DNA of 64,000 nt from Halobacillus campisalis (GTDB taxonomy: Bacteria > Bacillota > Bacilli > Bacillales > Halobacillaceae): assembly GCF_030345335.1 (NCBI RefSeq), contig NZ_JAPVRC010000002.1, forward strand, positions 1 to 64,000, given 5' to 3'. Positions 42,801 to 51,428 of this stretch are shown here, piece after piece. The position numbers and the translations under genes were made by a program. Numbering within the stretch: position 1 is the first letter of the stretch; every line of letters starts with the position of its first letter. The notes under the pieces were generated by a model that was not told where the DNA came from, did no database searches, and was given only the letters and a program-made list of their open reading frames with translations.

Positions 42801-43660
42801 AGAAACAAACGAAACACATCACAGAAGGAACCTCAAAAAAATATCTTATTGGATTAAGCGTCATGGCTATGGCGCTTCTTTTTTTCTTGTTTTCTGGTTT
42901 TATATTTGGTGATGAAGAGCAGAGTAAAGTTCAACAAACGCCTGTCAATGAACCTATGAACTTACAAGGATCAGGCGAACTTACCATAAAGGAATGGGTT
43001 TATAATCCAACGAAAAAGCTGATGATTGTCACCATAAATATCAATAAATCAACAGCTCTATTAGATGAATCGTTGAGCTTTACTGCTCAGGAAAAAGAGC
43101 ATCCTAAACGCGATCTTCCAACGCAAGTAGAGTACAACGATGAAAGCAGATATGTCATTAGTATCCAACAGGTAAGTCCTTCATTTGATGTCATGGCCTT
43201 AGATGTTAACAAGGAAGAAACCACTATGCTAATTACTGAAAAAACTGATCAAAATTCCTTGAAAGGAGGTGAGGAAAAGAAAGAACTGGCACGTATTTAT
43301 ACAGATCAACGGAAAGTGAAAATGGACAAACAATTAAACATTTTAATGGAGCAGGAATATAAAGTAGCTGCTGTATCTGAAGAGATCAAAGAGGCGAAAG
43401 AAACAATGAAAGAAAAGAAGGAAAGTATTCAAACAATCAATGAACGAATCAAAGAAATTGATCAAAAAATCGTTGAATTAGAATCAGAGCTTCTTTACGA
43501 AACGGAGGAAGAGAAAAAACAAACAGAGGCTAGGATTAACCACTTAGAAAATGAAAAAGATCAAATCAATCAAGAGGCAGCTGAACATGAACTAACTATC
43601 CAAACCATCGTTGAAAAAGTTGAGATGTTGGAAGAGAAACGGGAGATGATTTCGAACTGA
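42797..43660 (+). CDS. Membrane-anchored transfer protein with C-terminal coiled coil
   Basis: A 287-aa protein with one membrane helix (about 18-38), an external beta-rich domain (about 50-145; LTIKEWVYNPTKKLMIVTININKS) and a long charged coiled coil (about 175-285). No named family recognised. A Shine-Dalgarno-like GAGGAGGG lies in the end of the preceding gene. Last gene of the secretion block before the candidate oriT. Confidence 0.6.
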   Translation: MKKQTKHITEGTSKKYLIGLSVMAMALLFFLFSGFIFGDEEQSKVQQTPVNEPMNLQGSGELTIKEWVYNPTKKLMIVTININKSTALLDESLSFTAQEKEHPKRDLPTQVEYNDESRYVISIQQVSPSFDVMALDVNKEETTMLITEKTDQNSLKGGEEKKELARIYTDQRKVKMDKQLNILMEQEYKVAAVSEEIKEAKETMKEKKESIQTINERIKEIDQKIVELESELLYETEEEKKQTEARINHLENEKDQINQEAAEHELTIQTIVEKVEMLEEKREMISN

Positions 43661-43694
43661 AAAGGGGTTTAGGTTGTGAAAAAGGTCAACACAC

Positions 43695-43847
43695 GGACCA
43701 CACATCTCCTGTGCAGGGACCACACATCAAGGTGAATACACGAATGATTGTTCCTGTTTTAGCCGCACAGCGACCGCACATCTGGAGATTTTCTTGTTCC
43801 CTCGTTTTGCCCGGCTCTGCCGGGATTCACACGCCAAGTGGGAACAA
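43695..43847 (+). other. oriT: Candidate origin of transfer (oriT)
   Basis: A non-coding stretch directly before the relaxosome genes. Direct repeats GGACCACACATC (43,695-43,706 and 43,717-43,728, 22 bp apart) and CGACCGCACATC (43,771-43,782) could bind the accessory protein. A nested inverted repeat TTGTTCCC / GGGAACAA (43,794-43,801; 43,840-43,847) encloses the hairpin CCCGG-CTCTG-CCGGG (43,810-43,824), the architecture expected next to a nic site. The nick position cannot be read from sequence alone. A reading frame crosses the region but lacks a ribosome site before 43,912. Confidence 0.7.
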
Positions 43848-43911
43848 AAACCCCTTATGCTCTTCTCTTTATTCACTAGTCTTAGGAACTTCATCAAAAG
43901 GAGTGATGGTA

Positions 43912-44169
43912 ATGGAAGTAAGAATTCGTTATATGGATCCGAAAACGGTTCAACGAATTGACGAACTTGCGGAGGAAAAAGGATTAAGTCGGCAAGAGTT
44001 TTTACATGCTCAGTTGCATCAGTTGGCTGTCTTTCGAGAAGAGAACAATCGTGAACAAAGACTCCAGCAATTAGTCGATCGAAACATTCAAACGATGGTT
44101 CATTGTTATACAGCGATTCGAGAAATGAACGATCTATTGCAGATTGAAGAACCAGGTGAAGAAGCATGA
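43912..44169 (+). CDS. MobC-like relaxosome accessory protein (ribbon-helix-helix)
   Basis: An 85-aa protein whose start EVRIRYMDPKTVQRIDELAEEKGLSRQEFLHAQLHQLAV is a ribbon-helix-helix DNA-binding domain, followed by a helical tail. It likely binds the oriT repeats and recruits the relaxase. ATG 43,912 is set by AAAGGAG eight bases upstream; the frame continues 5' through the candidate oriT without a ribosome site. Its stop overlaps the relaxase start (ATGA). Confidence 0.82.
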   Translation: MEVRIRYMDPKTVQRIDELAEEKGLSRQEFLHAQLHQLAVFREENNREQRLQQLVDRNIQTMVHCYTAIREMNDLLQIEEPGEEA

Positions 44170-45329
44170 ATGAAACCGTAACACCTGGAGTGGTTTTAAA
44201 AACAAAATTCGTGACCGCGAATAAAAAAGGATTCCAAGATTATGTGCAATACGTGGACCGTGAAGAAGCCAAAGGAAAGGGAGAAGCTCATCGATCCATG
44301 TTTAGTTTATATAATCATTATATGGAGGATCCGGATAAAACATCTGCTTTGTTTACTCAGCAATCGGATCGTTTATCAGTGGAAGAGAAACAGGGTATTA
44401 AATCATTGTTTGAACAGGCGCAAAAGAAAAACAGTATCATGTGGCAAGATGTCATTACATTTGATAATGATTGGCTTCAAAAACGAGGTGTTTATGATTC
44501 AAAGACACACACCTTAGATGAAGACGCTTTGAAGCAAGTGACGCGGAAATCCATGCTGGCCATGATGAAAAAAGAGGGATTACAAAAGAGTGCTGTTTGG
44601 TCGGCGGCTATTCACTATAACACCAATAACATTCATATTCATGTGGCTACAGTCGAACCCAACCCGACTCGTGAACGTGGAAAGCGAAAGCCGAAAACGC
44701 TAGATGCGATGAAAAGTGAAGTGGTCAATGGATTGTTAGACCGAACACATGAACGAAATCAAATTAACTCGTTGATCCGTGACCATATGGTGAATGAAAA
44801 GAAAGAAAATAGCAGCATGAAATGGAGCAATAAAGAAATGAAACCTTTATTCCTCGACGTTTATAACCACTTGCCTAAGGATAAGCGACAGTGGCACTAT
44901 GGCTATCAAACGCTGAACCCTCTTCGACCAAAGGTTGATGAATTAACGACAAGGTATTTAGATAAGTATCATGGCAAAGGTATGAAGCTGCTGCATGAAA
45001 AATTGGACAAGGAAGTAAATGAATTGAAGCAAGCCTATGGGGATGGACCGAAGGATAAGAAGCGCTATCAACATTACAAACAAAATAAGTTGGATGATCT
45101 CTATAAACGAATGGGCAATGCGTTCTTACAAGAAATGAAACGGTACGATCACCAGCAATATCCTAGACAAACGACACACACAAATTCTTCTTATAAGTCC
45201 ATGCCATCAGGAATTCAATTGCAACGTTCATTGAGAAGTATTCAACGTTCGATGGGACAAACGTATAATCAGTTTATCAATGACATGGATCATCAGAAGT
45301 TAGAACGAGAAATCGAAAGAGAAGGGTAG
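44166..45329 (+). CDS. MobL/MobP2-type relaxase
   Basis: The 387-aa DNA-nicking enzyme that starts conjugation. The histidine motif NIHIHVATVEPNPTRERGK near residues 154-172 and the N-terminal KTKFVTANKKGFQDYVQYVDREEAK match the Firmicute MobL (MobP2) relaxases. Candidate catalytic tyrosines are in the N-terminal YVQYVDR segment. A basic C-terminus (about 295-387) is likely DNA-binding. Translationally coupled to the RHH accessory gene; oriT candidate 320 bp upstream. Confidence 0.9.
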   Translation: MNETVTPGVVLKTKFVTANKKGFQDYVQYVDREEAKGKGEAHRSMFSLYNHYMEDPDKTSALFTQQSDRLSVEEKQGIKSLFEQAQKKNSIMWQDVITFDNDWLQKRGVYDSKTHTLDEDALKQVTRKSMLAMMKKEGLQKSAVWSAAIHYNTNNIHIHVATVEPNPTRERGKRKPKTLDAMKSEVVNGLLDRTHERNQINSLIRDHMVNEKKENSSMKWSNKEMKPLFLDVYNHLPKDKRQWHYGYQTLNPLRPKVDELTTRYLDKYHGKGMKLLHEKLDKEVNELKQAYGDGPKDKKRYQHYKQNKLDDLYKRMGNAFLQEMKRYDHQQYPRQTTHTNSSYKSMPSGIQLQRSLRSIQRSMGQTYNQFINDMDHQKLEREIEREG

Positions 45330-45337
45330 GGATATAT

Positions 45338-45766
45338 ATGGGAAGGCGGAAAAATGTCACGCTTCATGAAGAAACGATAGCGTTAATTAAAGAGTATCAG
45401 GAACAGCATCATATTCGTTATCCTGGTGAAGCCTTAGATCGAATGATTGAAGAGTGGGAAACGCAGAAGGCAACAGACCATTCTCAAGAATATCTCATGA
45501 GTTTGATGGCTGAACGTTTTCAAGACATATTTTCTGAAGAGATGAAACGGTTGAGGTTAGCAGCCAATCGAAGCGATAAAAATACGCAAGTCCTTCTTGA
45601 GTTAATGAACGGTTTTGCGATGGATCAAAACTTAGAAAGCTGTGTGACGACACCGATCTTTGAGAGTCAAGCGATGAAGGACGCGAAACAAGCGGTAGAA
45701 GAAAAAATCAGTCATCAGCGTCAGAAGAGAATAAGCGTGAAAGAGACACAACCAGCATCAAGCTAA
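45338..45766 (+). CDS. Hypothetical, possible RHH-type protein after the relaxase
   Basis: A 142-aa mostly helical protein. The N-terminus (GRRKNVTLHEETIALIKEYQEQHHIRYPGEALDRMIEEW) resembles a ribbon-helix-helix, suggesting a DNA-binding accessory or transcriptional regulator of the mobilisation genes. A weak GGTAGGG site precedes the ATG. Rest unrecognised. Confidence 0.62.
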   Translation: MGRRKNVTLHEETIALIKEYQEQHHIRYPGEALDRMIEEWETQKATDHSQEYLMSLMAERFQDIFSEEMKRLRLAANRSDKNTQVLLELMNGFAMDQNLESCVTTPIFESQAMKDAKQAVEEKISHQRQKRISVKETQPASS

Positions 45767-45806
45767 TGGTATGAATAAGGAATTATAAATCAAAGGAGTG
45801 GAAGGA

Positions 45807-46088
45807 ATGCTTTTGTTTAATAGCAATTATGAGGTGGGTGTATTTAAGCGATTAAGTGAAAATAATGAGCTCGTGATGGACGTGGGAAGTGAGGAATACA
45901 TCTTAAAATTGAATGATGAAGAAATGGAGGATCTGGAACAGCATTTAGTGAATCAAGAGAACTTACTCATTCCCTTTCATATGAAAACTAAGGAACTGAT
46001 ATTAAACACAAAACCCAATTACGATGAGGAAGAAATGGAAGAACTCATGAACATCAGTGAGGGAGCTGAGGGTCATGGCGAAGACTAA
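45807..46088 (+). CDS. Hypothetical acidic small protein
   Basis: A 93-aa strongly acidic protein (LLFNSNYEVGVFKRLSENNELVMDVGSEEYILKLNDEEMEDLEQHL). Start ATG 45,807 is chosen for its spacing from AAAGGAG at 45,793; a GTG at 45,798 is alternative. Overlaps the next gene by 14 nt. Such acidic proteins are common near ArdC-type genes; a DNA-mimic role is conceivable but not shown. Confidence 0.6.
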   Translation: MLLFNSNYEVGVFKRLSENNELVMDVGSEEYILKLNDEEMEDLEQHLVNQENLLIPFHMKTKELILNTKPNYDEEEMEELMNISEGAEGHGED

Positions 46089-47562
46089 GCGATCCCATAA
46101 ACAGAAGTCACCGGGAAAGGTCAAAGAGGAGATCAATCGACTGACAAAGGGAATGGAAGAAAGTATAAATAATCATTTTCATTCTCCTGAACAAATGAAA
46201 GAGTATCTAGACTTTATGGGGAAGTTCCATCGATATTCTCCACGTAATACAGCACTCATTGATTCACAATTTCCAGGTGCTGAAGCTGTAGGTTCTTATG
46301 CCTTTTGGAAAGACAAAGGGTTCCCTGTAAACAAAGGAGAGAAAAGTCTAAAGGTTCTTGTACCTAACCGATTAGGCCAGCAGTTTCAAGATGAAGAGGG
46401 CGAATGGAAACCTTTGAAATATGCAACGAAAAAAGAAAAGCAACGAGTCAAAGACGGTCAACTCGATAAACGAGATGGCCGTCTTGTTTATTCTACAGGA
46501 AGTGTGTTTGATGTTTCCCAGACCACAGCCACTCAAAGAGATCTGCCTCAAATTTTTCCTAACAAATGGATTGATGGGGAGGTTGAGAACTATAGTCAGC
46601 TTCGACAAGGAATGGAGGCTATTGCAGAGCAAAATAACATTCGAATTGTAGAGCCTTATGAAGAGTTAGGGGCAGCCAAAGGAGTCAGTTATACCGGGCT
46701 AGGAGAAGTAGCTCTTAATCCGCGTAATTCGGAACGTCAGGATACAAAGACTCTGTTACATGAACTGACTCATGCCAAGCTTCATACGAAAGACAACATG
46801 AATGACTACACCAAACCAGAGAAAGAATTTCAAGCGGAAATGACAGCTTATACCGTTGCTTCATATTTCAACATTGATACCAGTGACTACTCATTAGATT
46901 ATCTGCATCACTGGACTAAGGACCATGAATTTAAAGACCATGAAAGCCTATTACAAGAGGTTCAGTCAACAGCTAAAGAATTTATTACAACCATTGAAAA
47001 ATCGATGGGCCAAGAAAAGGAAGGGGCTAAAAATATGAATGTTAAAGAACAAAAACATGAAATTGAAGTGGAGAAACAAGAAAGAGAGATATTACCTTCA
47101 GAAAGACTGCGGGAAATGTACAGAAGCCAAGTGAGTAAGGCTGAGAAGGATAGCGGGCCATTTGTTAAGGAGGAAAAGGCTGAAGAGGAATATTCTCATC
47201 AAGACTTCAAAGATGCATATAAAAAAGAACTTATGAACTTTATTGAACCAACCGTCGGAAAAGAATTGGATAAAGAAGAAAACATTGACCGGCAAGAACG
47301 TTTAAATCAGATGTGTGCTTTTCAAGAGACTCACAGTAAGGAAGATGTGTACCAGCTTAAGAAAGAATCTCTTCAAGAATTAAAAGAACTACCATTGAGC
47401 GATCGTGGTGAACAGAGACTATCTCAAATCGAAAGTAAGTTGGACCGAGAGTTCCATGAAGAGAAAGAAAGCACCACTTTAGAAATGAAGAATAGAAAGG
47501 GTAACAATGAGGCTTTTCAGCAGAAGGAAAAGCAAAAAGAAAAAGTAGAGGTTGAACGCTAG
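46075..47562 (+). CDS. ArdC/LtrC-like protein: ssDNA-binding + zincin domain
   Basis: A 495-aa protein with an ArdC N-terminal-like ssDNA-binding domain (about 15-120: MKEYLDFMGKFHRYSPRNTALIDSQFPGAEAVGSYAFWKDKGFPVNKGEKSLKVLVP), a metallopeptidase-type segment with LLHELTHAKLH near residue 225, and a long charged helical tail. ArdC proteins protect incoming single-stranded DNA from restriction; LtrC is the related conjugative-plasmid primase-associated form. It would be expressed early after transfer. ATG 46,075 follows GTGAGGGA. Confidence 0.82.
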   Translation: MAKTKRSHKQKSPGKVKEEINRLTKGMEESINNHFHSPEQMKEYLDFMGKFHRYSPRNTALIDSQFPGAEAVGSYAFWKDKGFPVNKGEKSLKVLVPNRLGQQFQDEEGEWKPLKYATKKEKQRVKDGQLDKRDGRLVYSTGSVFDVSQTTATQRDLPQIFPNKWIDGEVENYSQLRQGMEAIAEQNNIRIVEPYEELGAAKGVSYTGLGEVALNPRNSERQDTKTLLHELTHAKLHTKDNMNDYTKPEKEFQAEMTAYTVASYFNIDTSDYSLDYLHHWTKDHEFKDHESLLQEVQSTAKEFITTIEKSMGQEKEGAKNMNVKEQKHEIEVEKQEREILPSERLREMYRSQVSKAEKDSGPFVKEEKAEEEYSHQDFKDAYKKELMNFIEPTVGKELDKEENIDRQERLNQMCAFQETHSKEDVYQLKKESLQELKELPLSDRGEQRLSQIESKLDREFHEEKESTTLEMKNRKGNNEAFQQKEKQKEKVEVER

Positions 47563-47591
47563 GCAGGGAGTTTTCTCCCTGTCTTTTTTTA
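47562..47591 (+). terminator. Terminator after the ArdC-like gene
   Basis: GGCAGGGAG-TTTT-CTCCCTGTC followed by TTTTTTT, directly after the stop codon. Confidence 0.9.
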
Positions 47592-47621
47592 TATCTAATT
47601 TTAGAGAGGAGGAAGTGCTGC

Positions 47622-48566
47622 ATGGCCAAACATGTAAGCGCGGACCAAGTGGAGGTTGCTCGTAATGTGGATCTCATAGACTATCTGGAGCGTAAAGGGG
47701 AGCCATTGAAGAAAGAGGGAAGATATTATCGACATCAAGTGCACGACAGCTTAGTGATTAAAGACCAGATGTATGCCTGGAACTCCAGAGACGAAAAAGG
47801 AGCTGGAGTCATTAACTTTGCCAAAATGTTTTATGGCATGAGTTTTCCGGAAGCTGTCCTCGATCTGAATGAACAAGGTTATAAAGTGAAAGACAACTTC
47901 CAAAAGCCAAAGGAGCCTTATCAATATCCTTCCCAGTATGAAGTGAACGATAGGACAAAGGCTAAAGGTTATCTTACGAATGAGCGGAAGATTCACCCTA
48001 AGATTGTTAACTGGCTAGAAAGTAAAGACTTAATTGCTCAGGACAGGCGCGGGAATGTGGTTTTTAAGTGGAATCAGCAGGGAGAGATTGTAGGAGCAGA
48101 TCGCCAAGGAACCTCTCCAATGAAAGACGGGCGAATGTTTAAAGGGATTGATAGGAACAGCCATGGTTCGGCTGGATTTTCGATTGATATTGGTAATCCG
48201 AATTCCATTTATCTGTTTGAAAGTCCAATTGATGCGCTGTCTTATTGGAGTATTAAGAAAGAGAAGTTGCAGAACACTCGGTTAGTTTCCATGTCTGGGC
48301 TTAAGAGGCAGACTATGATTGATGAAATCAAACGGATGGGGAAGGAAGGTCATAAGGTGAAGCAAATAACTTTTTGTACGGATAATGATAAGGCTGGACG
48401 GGAGTTTGTAAACAAATATAGTAAATTAATGCCTAAAGGTTTTACTACCACTGAATTAACTGAAAAAAAAGATTGGAATAGAGAGTTGAAAACTATAGTT
48501 TCTAATAACGAAGGAAATATTAATGAATTCAACTTTGCTTCCAGTAGGAAATTAGAAAGACAATGA
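47622..48566 (+). CDS. DUF3991/TOPRIM-domain primase-like protein
   Basis: A 314-aa protein with an N-terminal DUF3991-like zinc-finger-free primase segment (NVDLIDYLERKGEPLKKEGRYYRHQVHDSLVI..., GVINFAKMFYGMSFPEAV) and a TOPRIM_2 domain (about 200-290: IYLFESPIDALSYWSI, ITFCTDNDKAGREF). It is related to DnaG-type primases of conjugative elements and may prime the complementary strand in recipients. GAGAGGAGGAAG precedes the ATG. Confidence 0.82.
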   Translation: MAKHVSADQVEVARNVDLIDYLERKGEPLKKEGRYYRHQVHDSLVIKDQMYAWNSRDEKGAGVINFAKMFYGMSFPEAVLDLNEQGYKVKDNFQKPKEPYQYPSQYEVNDRTKAKGYLTNERKIHPKIVNWLESKDLIAQDRRGNVVFKWNQQGEIVGADRQGTSPMKDGRMFKGIDRNSHGSAGFSIDIGNPNSIYLFESPIDALSYWSIKKEKLQNTRLVSMSGLKRQTMIDEIKRMGKEGHKVKQITFCTDNDKAGREFVNKYSKLMPKGFTTTELTEKKDWNRELKTIVSNNEGNINEFNFASSRKLERQ

Positions 48567-48605
48567 AAAATTACCGTAGAAGTTTTCTTGAATTTATTTA
48601 ATTGA

Positions 48606-48909
48606 TTACAAGACCTGTCCTCCCTTTAGTATAATATTGGGGTATGACCACCAAGTGGGAGGGTAGCATTTCCAATCTGTGTAAACATAGCACTTTAAGG
48701 ACCGCTAAATACAAAGTTGTCAGGAGAGCTTTGAAGCTGATCTGCTTCACCGACCGATATTGATCTTGCTTATTTTTTCCATAATGAATAAATGCTAAGC
48801 TATCCTAGTGGAGATGTGCAATAAGTGTTGGAGAAGGTTTATAGGAATGACCAAACTCATTTGGAATTACAGTCAATCAGCTCACCTTAATTGGTGAGCT
48901 TTTTGAATT
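48606..48909 (+). ncRNA. Possible promoter-RNA-terminator unit
   Basis: A sigma-A-like promoter, TTACAA (48,606-48,611), 18 bp, TATAAT (48,630-48,635), starts a region without a convincing gene that ends in a clean terminator, AGCTCACC-TTAATT-GGTGAGCT then TTTTTG (48,879-48,905). A short stem CCACCAAGTGG lies near its start. It could encode a ~260-nt RNA or be only a leader. The rest of 49,143-49,554 has no gene I can support. Confidence 0.4.
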
Positions 48910-48938
48910 GTAAGCTCTTACTGGCTTCTCTTCGGATA

Positions 48939-49136
48939 TCAATATGCAAAAAAACAAGATCGTTCTGCTTTATGCGGAAACCAACATTCTGATTCCGACT
49001 TTTTGGTATTGGTTAATTTCTTTATCCTGTCTGGCCCCTGTTCTTCTCTAAACTTTAAACAGTCTTCACTCATTGAGTTTGAAGCAGAACACATAGGCTT
49101 CATATTTTTGCAATTTGTTGATTGAATCACGTTCAT
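48939..49136 (-). CDS. Possible small Cys-containing protein
   Basis: A 65-aa frame (MNVIQSTNCKNMKPMCSASNSMSEDCLKFREEQGPDRIKKL...) with a good purine-rich site AAGGGGGGAG about 10 nt before the ATG at 49,136. Four Cys residues and Met-rich start, no recognised family. The ribosome site argues for translation; the composition argues against a stable known fold. Confidence 0.35.
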   Translation of the reverse strand: MNVIQSTNCKNMKPMCSASNSMSEDCLKFREEQGPDRIKKLTNTKKSESECWFPHKAERSCFFAY

Positions 49137-49554
49137 ACTCATTTTCTCCCCCCTTTTTTAGCGTGAATTTATATAAGTAAGTATTAGATATAAACCACCA
49201 AATACCTTCTTCTACGAGAGGAATGATGTTAAGTTTGATAAAGAATATTTAGAAAAGGTTTTATTCACTAAACAATGTATCCTGAAAGGTGGATCAAAGG
49301 TAGCGTCTCACTCTAATAAGTGCTGGGGTGGGATATGAAGTGTTTTTGTTATGTGATTAAATACTAAGAACCGAGTTATCACTGTTACACTTTCCCATGC
49401 TGGATGGTGATACTAATCACTTGCTTATTTTCCTATGATAAAATGATTACAGTAATTACGAAATGAAAAAGAACACTTCGGATATTCTAAAAACAGATAG
49501 AACTTAATTATTAACGATAAATGAAATAAAATCACCCTAAGGAAGTGGTACAAC

Positions 49555-51426
49555 GTGAAAACAAAGATAAATGAAGTAATTAGATATGTTTTACAACAGT
49601 TTGGTGAAAAGTACTTTATCGAAGGTAATCTAAATAAGAACAAAGTGATTCAAGATTTAGATAGTTACAACGAAGACTTATTAGAAGCGTTTATTTCTAA
49701 TGAAACAATTAAAAATAATTTTACGATTGATATTGCTGGCAATGTTGTTATGCAAACGAATAAACTAATTGAATTATTTGAAGCAGATGAATATTGGCAA
49801 GACTCTTACACAAAGTATTCTAAGAAAATTGGTTTAACAGCAGGTGGAAAGTTTATTGATGAGATAGGGGATGTCGTATTAGATTTTCCATATAAAGATA
49901 CTGTACTAAAAGCAAGTATGAGTAAAGAGGATACAGATAAGGATGATTTACGTCCAGATGAACCATTTTTAAATGAACTGATTGCCAAAGAAGAAATAGA
50001 CGTATTACTTGATAAAAAAATATTAGTGAATGCGAAGAAGTTTGATGAAAATGGCGGTTCCGATGTAGATAATTTTAGTGAGGAAGATAACTTAATACTT
50101 AAAGGAAATAACTTACTTGCATTACATACACTGAAAGAAAAATTTGCGGGTGAAATAAAGTTGATTTATATTGATCCTCCATACAATACTGGAAATGATG
50201 GGTTTAAATATAATGATAGTTTTAATCGTTCTGCATGGTTAACTTTCATGAAAAACAGGTTGGAGATTGCACGAGATTTATTATCATATGAAGGAAGTAT
50301 TTGGATTAATATCGATAGTAATGAAAGTCATTATTTGAATGTTCTTTTAGATAAAGTTTTTGGTGAAGAAAATTTCATAGCAGACATCATATGGAATCAT
50401 ACAAAACAAAGTAAGAATGATGAAAGATTTTTCTCAAGACATTATAACCATTTATTGGTTTTCGCTAAGGACAAAGAATCTTTGGAAGATTTTGAAACTC
50501 CTCGTACTGAAGAGGATAACAAAAATTATAAAAATCCAGATAATGATCCTAATGGACTTTGGAGAGCAGGAGATGTAAGGAGTCCTAATCTACGTGAAAC
50601 ATTGAAGTTTGATATTGTAGCCCCTGATGGCACAAGAATCAGCCCTCCGGAAAACGGTTGGAGATGGTCAAAAGAATCAATTGAAGAAAAGATTAAAAGT
50701 GGAGAAATTATTTTCAAGCCAAATAATACTGGAATAATTCGTAAAATTTATCTTAAAAATCAATCTGGAAGAACACCTGAAAATATTTGGTCAAATTGTG
50801 GTACAACTCGTGAAGCAAACCAAGAATTAAAACAATTATTTGGAAAATCACCTTTTGCAACTCCCAAACCCGAAAAGTTAATTCAGCAAATTCTTCAATT
50901 AGGTTCTAATAAAAATGAACTAGTACTCGATTTCTTTATGGGTTCAGGGACTACCCAAGCAGTCGCACATAAAATGAATCGCCGGTATATTGGAGTTGAA
51001 CAAATGGATTATATTAACACCGTTTCAATACCCCGAATACAAAAAGTAATAGTTGGCGAACAAGGTGGTATTTCCCAAGGTGTTAATTGGCAAGGTGGCG
51101 GAAGTTTTGTGTATGCAGAGTTAATGGAAAAGAATCGTGGATTCTTACAAATGATTAGAGATTCAGAAGATCATAATGCACTACAAAGAATATTTGATTT
51201 CATGTTGGAAGAGGCTGAAATTGATTTCCGAGTAGACTTGGAAAAGCTAAAAGAGACATTATACGAATTGTCCCTAGATGATAAGAAAAGAACATTAATT
51301 AAAATCATTGATAAAAATCAACTGTACTACAATTACTCTGAAATTAACGATAATAATGTTCGTGATTTAATTTCTGATAACGATTATACATTTAATAAAA
51401 ACTTTTATGACGAAGGCAGTGAATAA
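49555..51426 (+). CDS. mod: Type III restriction-modification methyltransferase (Mod)
   Basis: A 623-aa adenine-N6 methyltransferase that sets specificity for the system. Catalytic motif IV DPPYNTGND near residue 206 precedes the AdoMet motif I FFMGSGTTQAVAHKMNRRYIGVE near residue 460, the beta-class order of Mod proteins. The middle part (about 300-430) is the target-recognition domain. A GTG start follows AAGGAAGTGG. The res gene begins 2 nt after its stop. Strongly AT-rich compared with the groEL side. Confidence 0.93.
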   Translation: MKTKINEVIRYVLQQFGEKYFIEGNLNKNKVIQDLDSYNEDLLEAFISNETIKNNFTIDIAGNVVMQTNKLIELFEADEYWQDSYTKYSKKIGLTAGGKFIDEIGDVVLDFPYKDTVLKASMSKEDTDKDDLRPDEPFLNELIAKEEIDVLLDKKILVNAKKFDENGGSDVDNFSEEDNLILKGNNLLALHTLKEKFAGEIKLIYIDPPYNTGNDGFKYNDSFNRSAWLTFMKNRLEIARDLLSYEGSIWINIDSNESHYLNVLLDKVFGEENFIADIIWNHTKQSKNDERFFSRHYNHLLVFAKDKESLEDFETPRTEEDNKNYKNPDNDPNGLWRAGDVRSPNLRETLKFDIVAPDGTRISPPENGWRWSKESIEEKIKSGEIIFKPNNTGIIRKIYLKNQSGRTPENIWSNCGTTREANQELKQLFGKSPFATPKPEKLIQQILQLGSNKNELVLDFFMGSGTTQAVAHKMNRRYIGVEQMDYINTVSIPRIQKVIVGEQGGISQGVNWQGGGSFVYAELMEKNRGFLQMIRDSEDHNALQRIFDFMLEEAEIDFRVDLEKLKETLYELSLDDKKRTLIKIIDKNQLYYNYSEINDNNVRDLISDNDYTFNKNFYDEGSE

Positions 51427-51428
51427 TC

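Noticed and set aside
43711-43911. A 5' extension of the RHH accessory gene and the opposite-strand 146-aa frame
   Set aside because: The stretch holds the oriT-like repeats and lacks a ribosome site; the proper start is 43,912.
48567-49554. A possible insertion sequence between the TOPRIM-domain gene and the type III system
   Set aside because: No transposase frame and no terminal inverted repeats with target duplication could be found.
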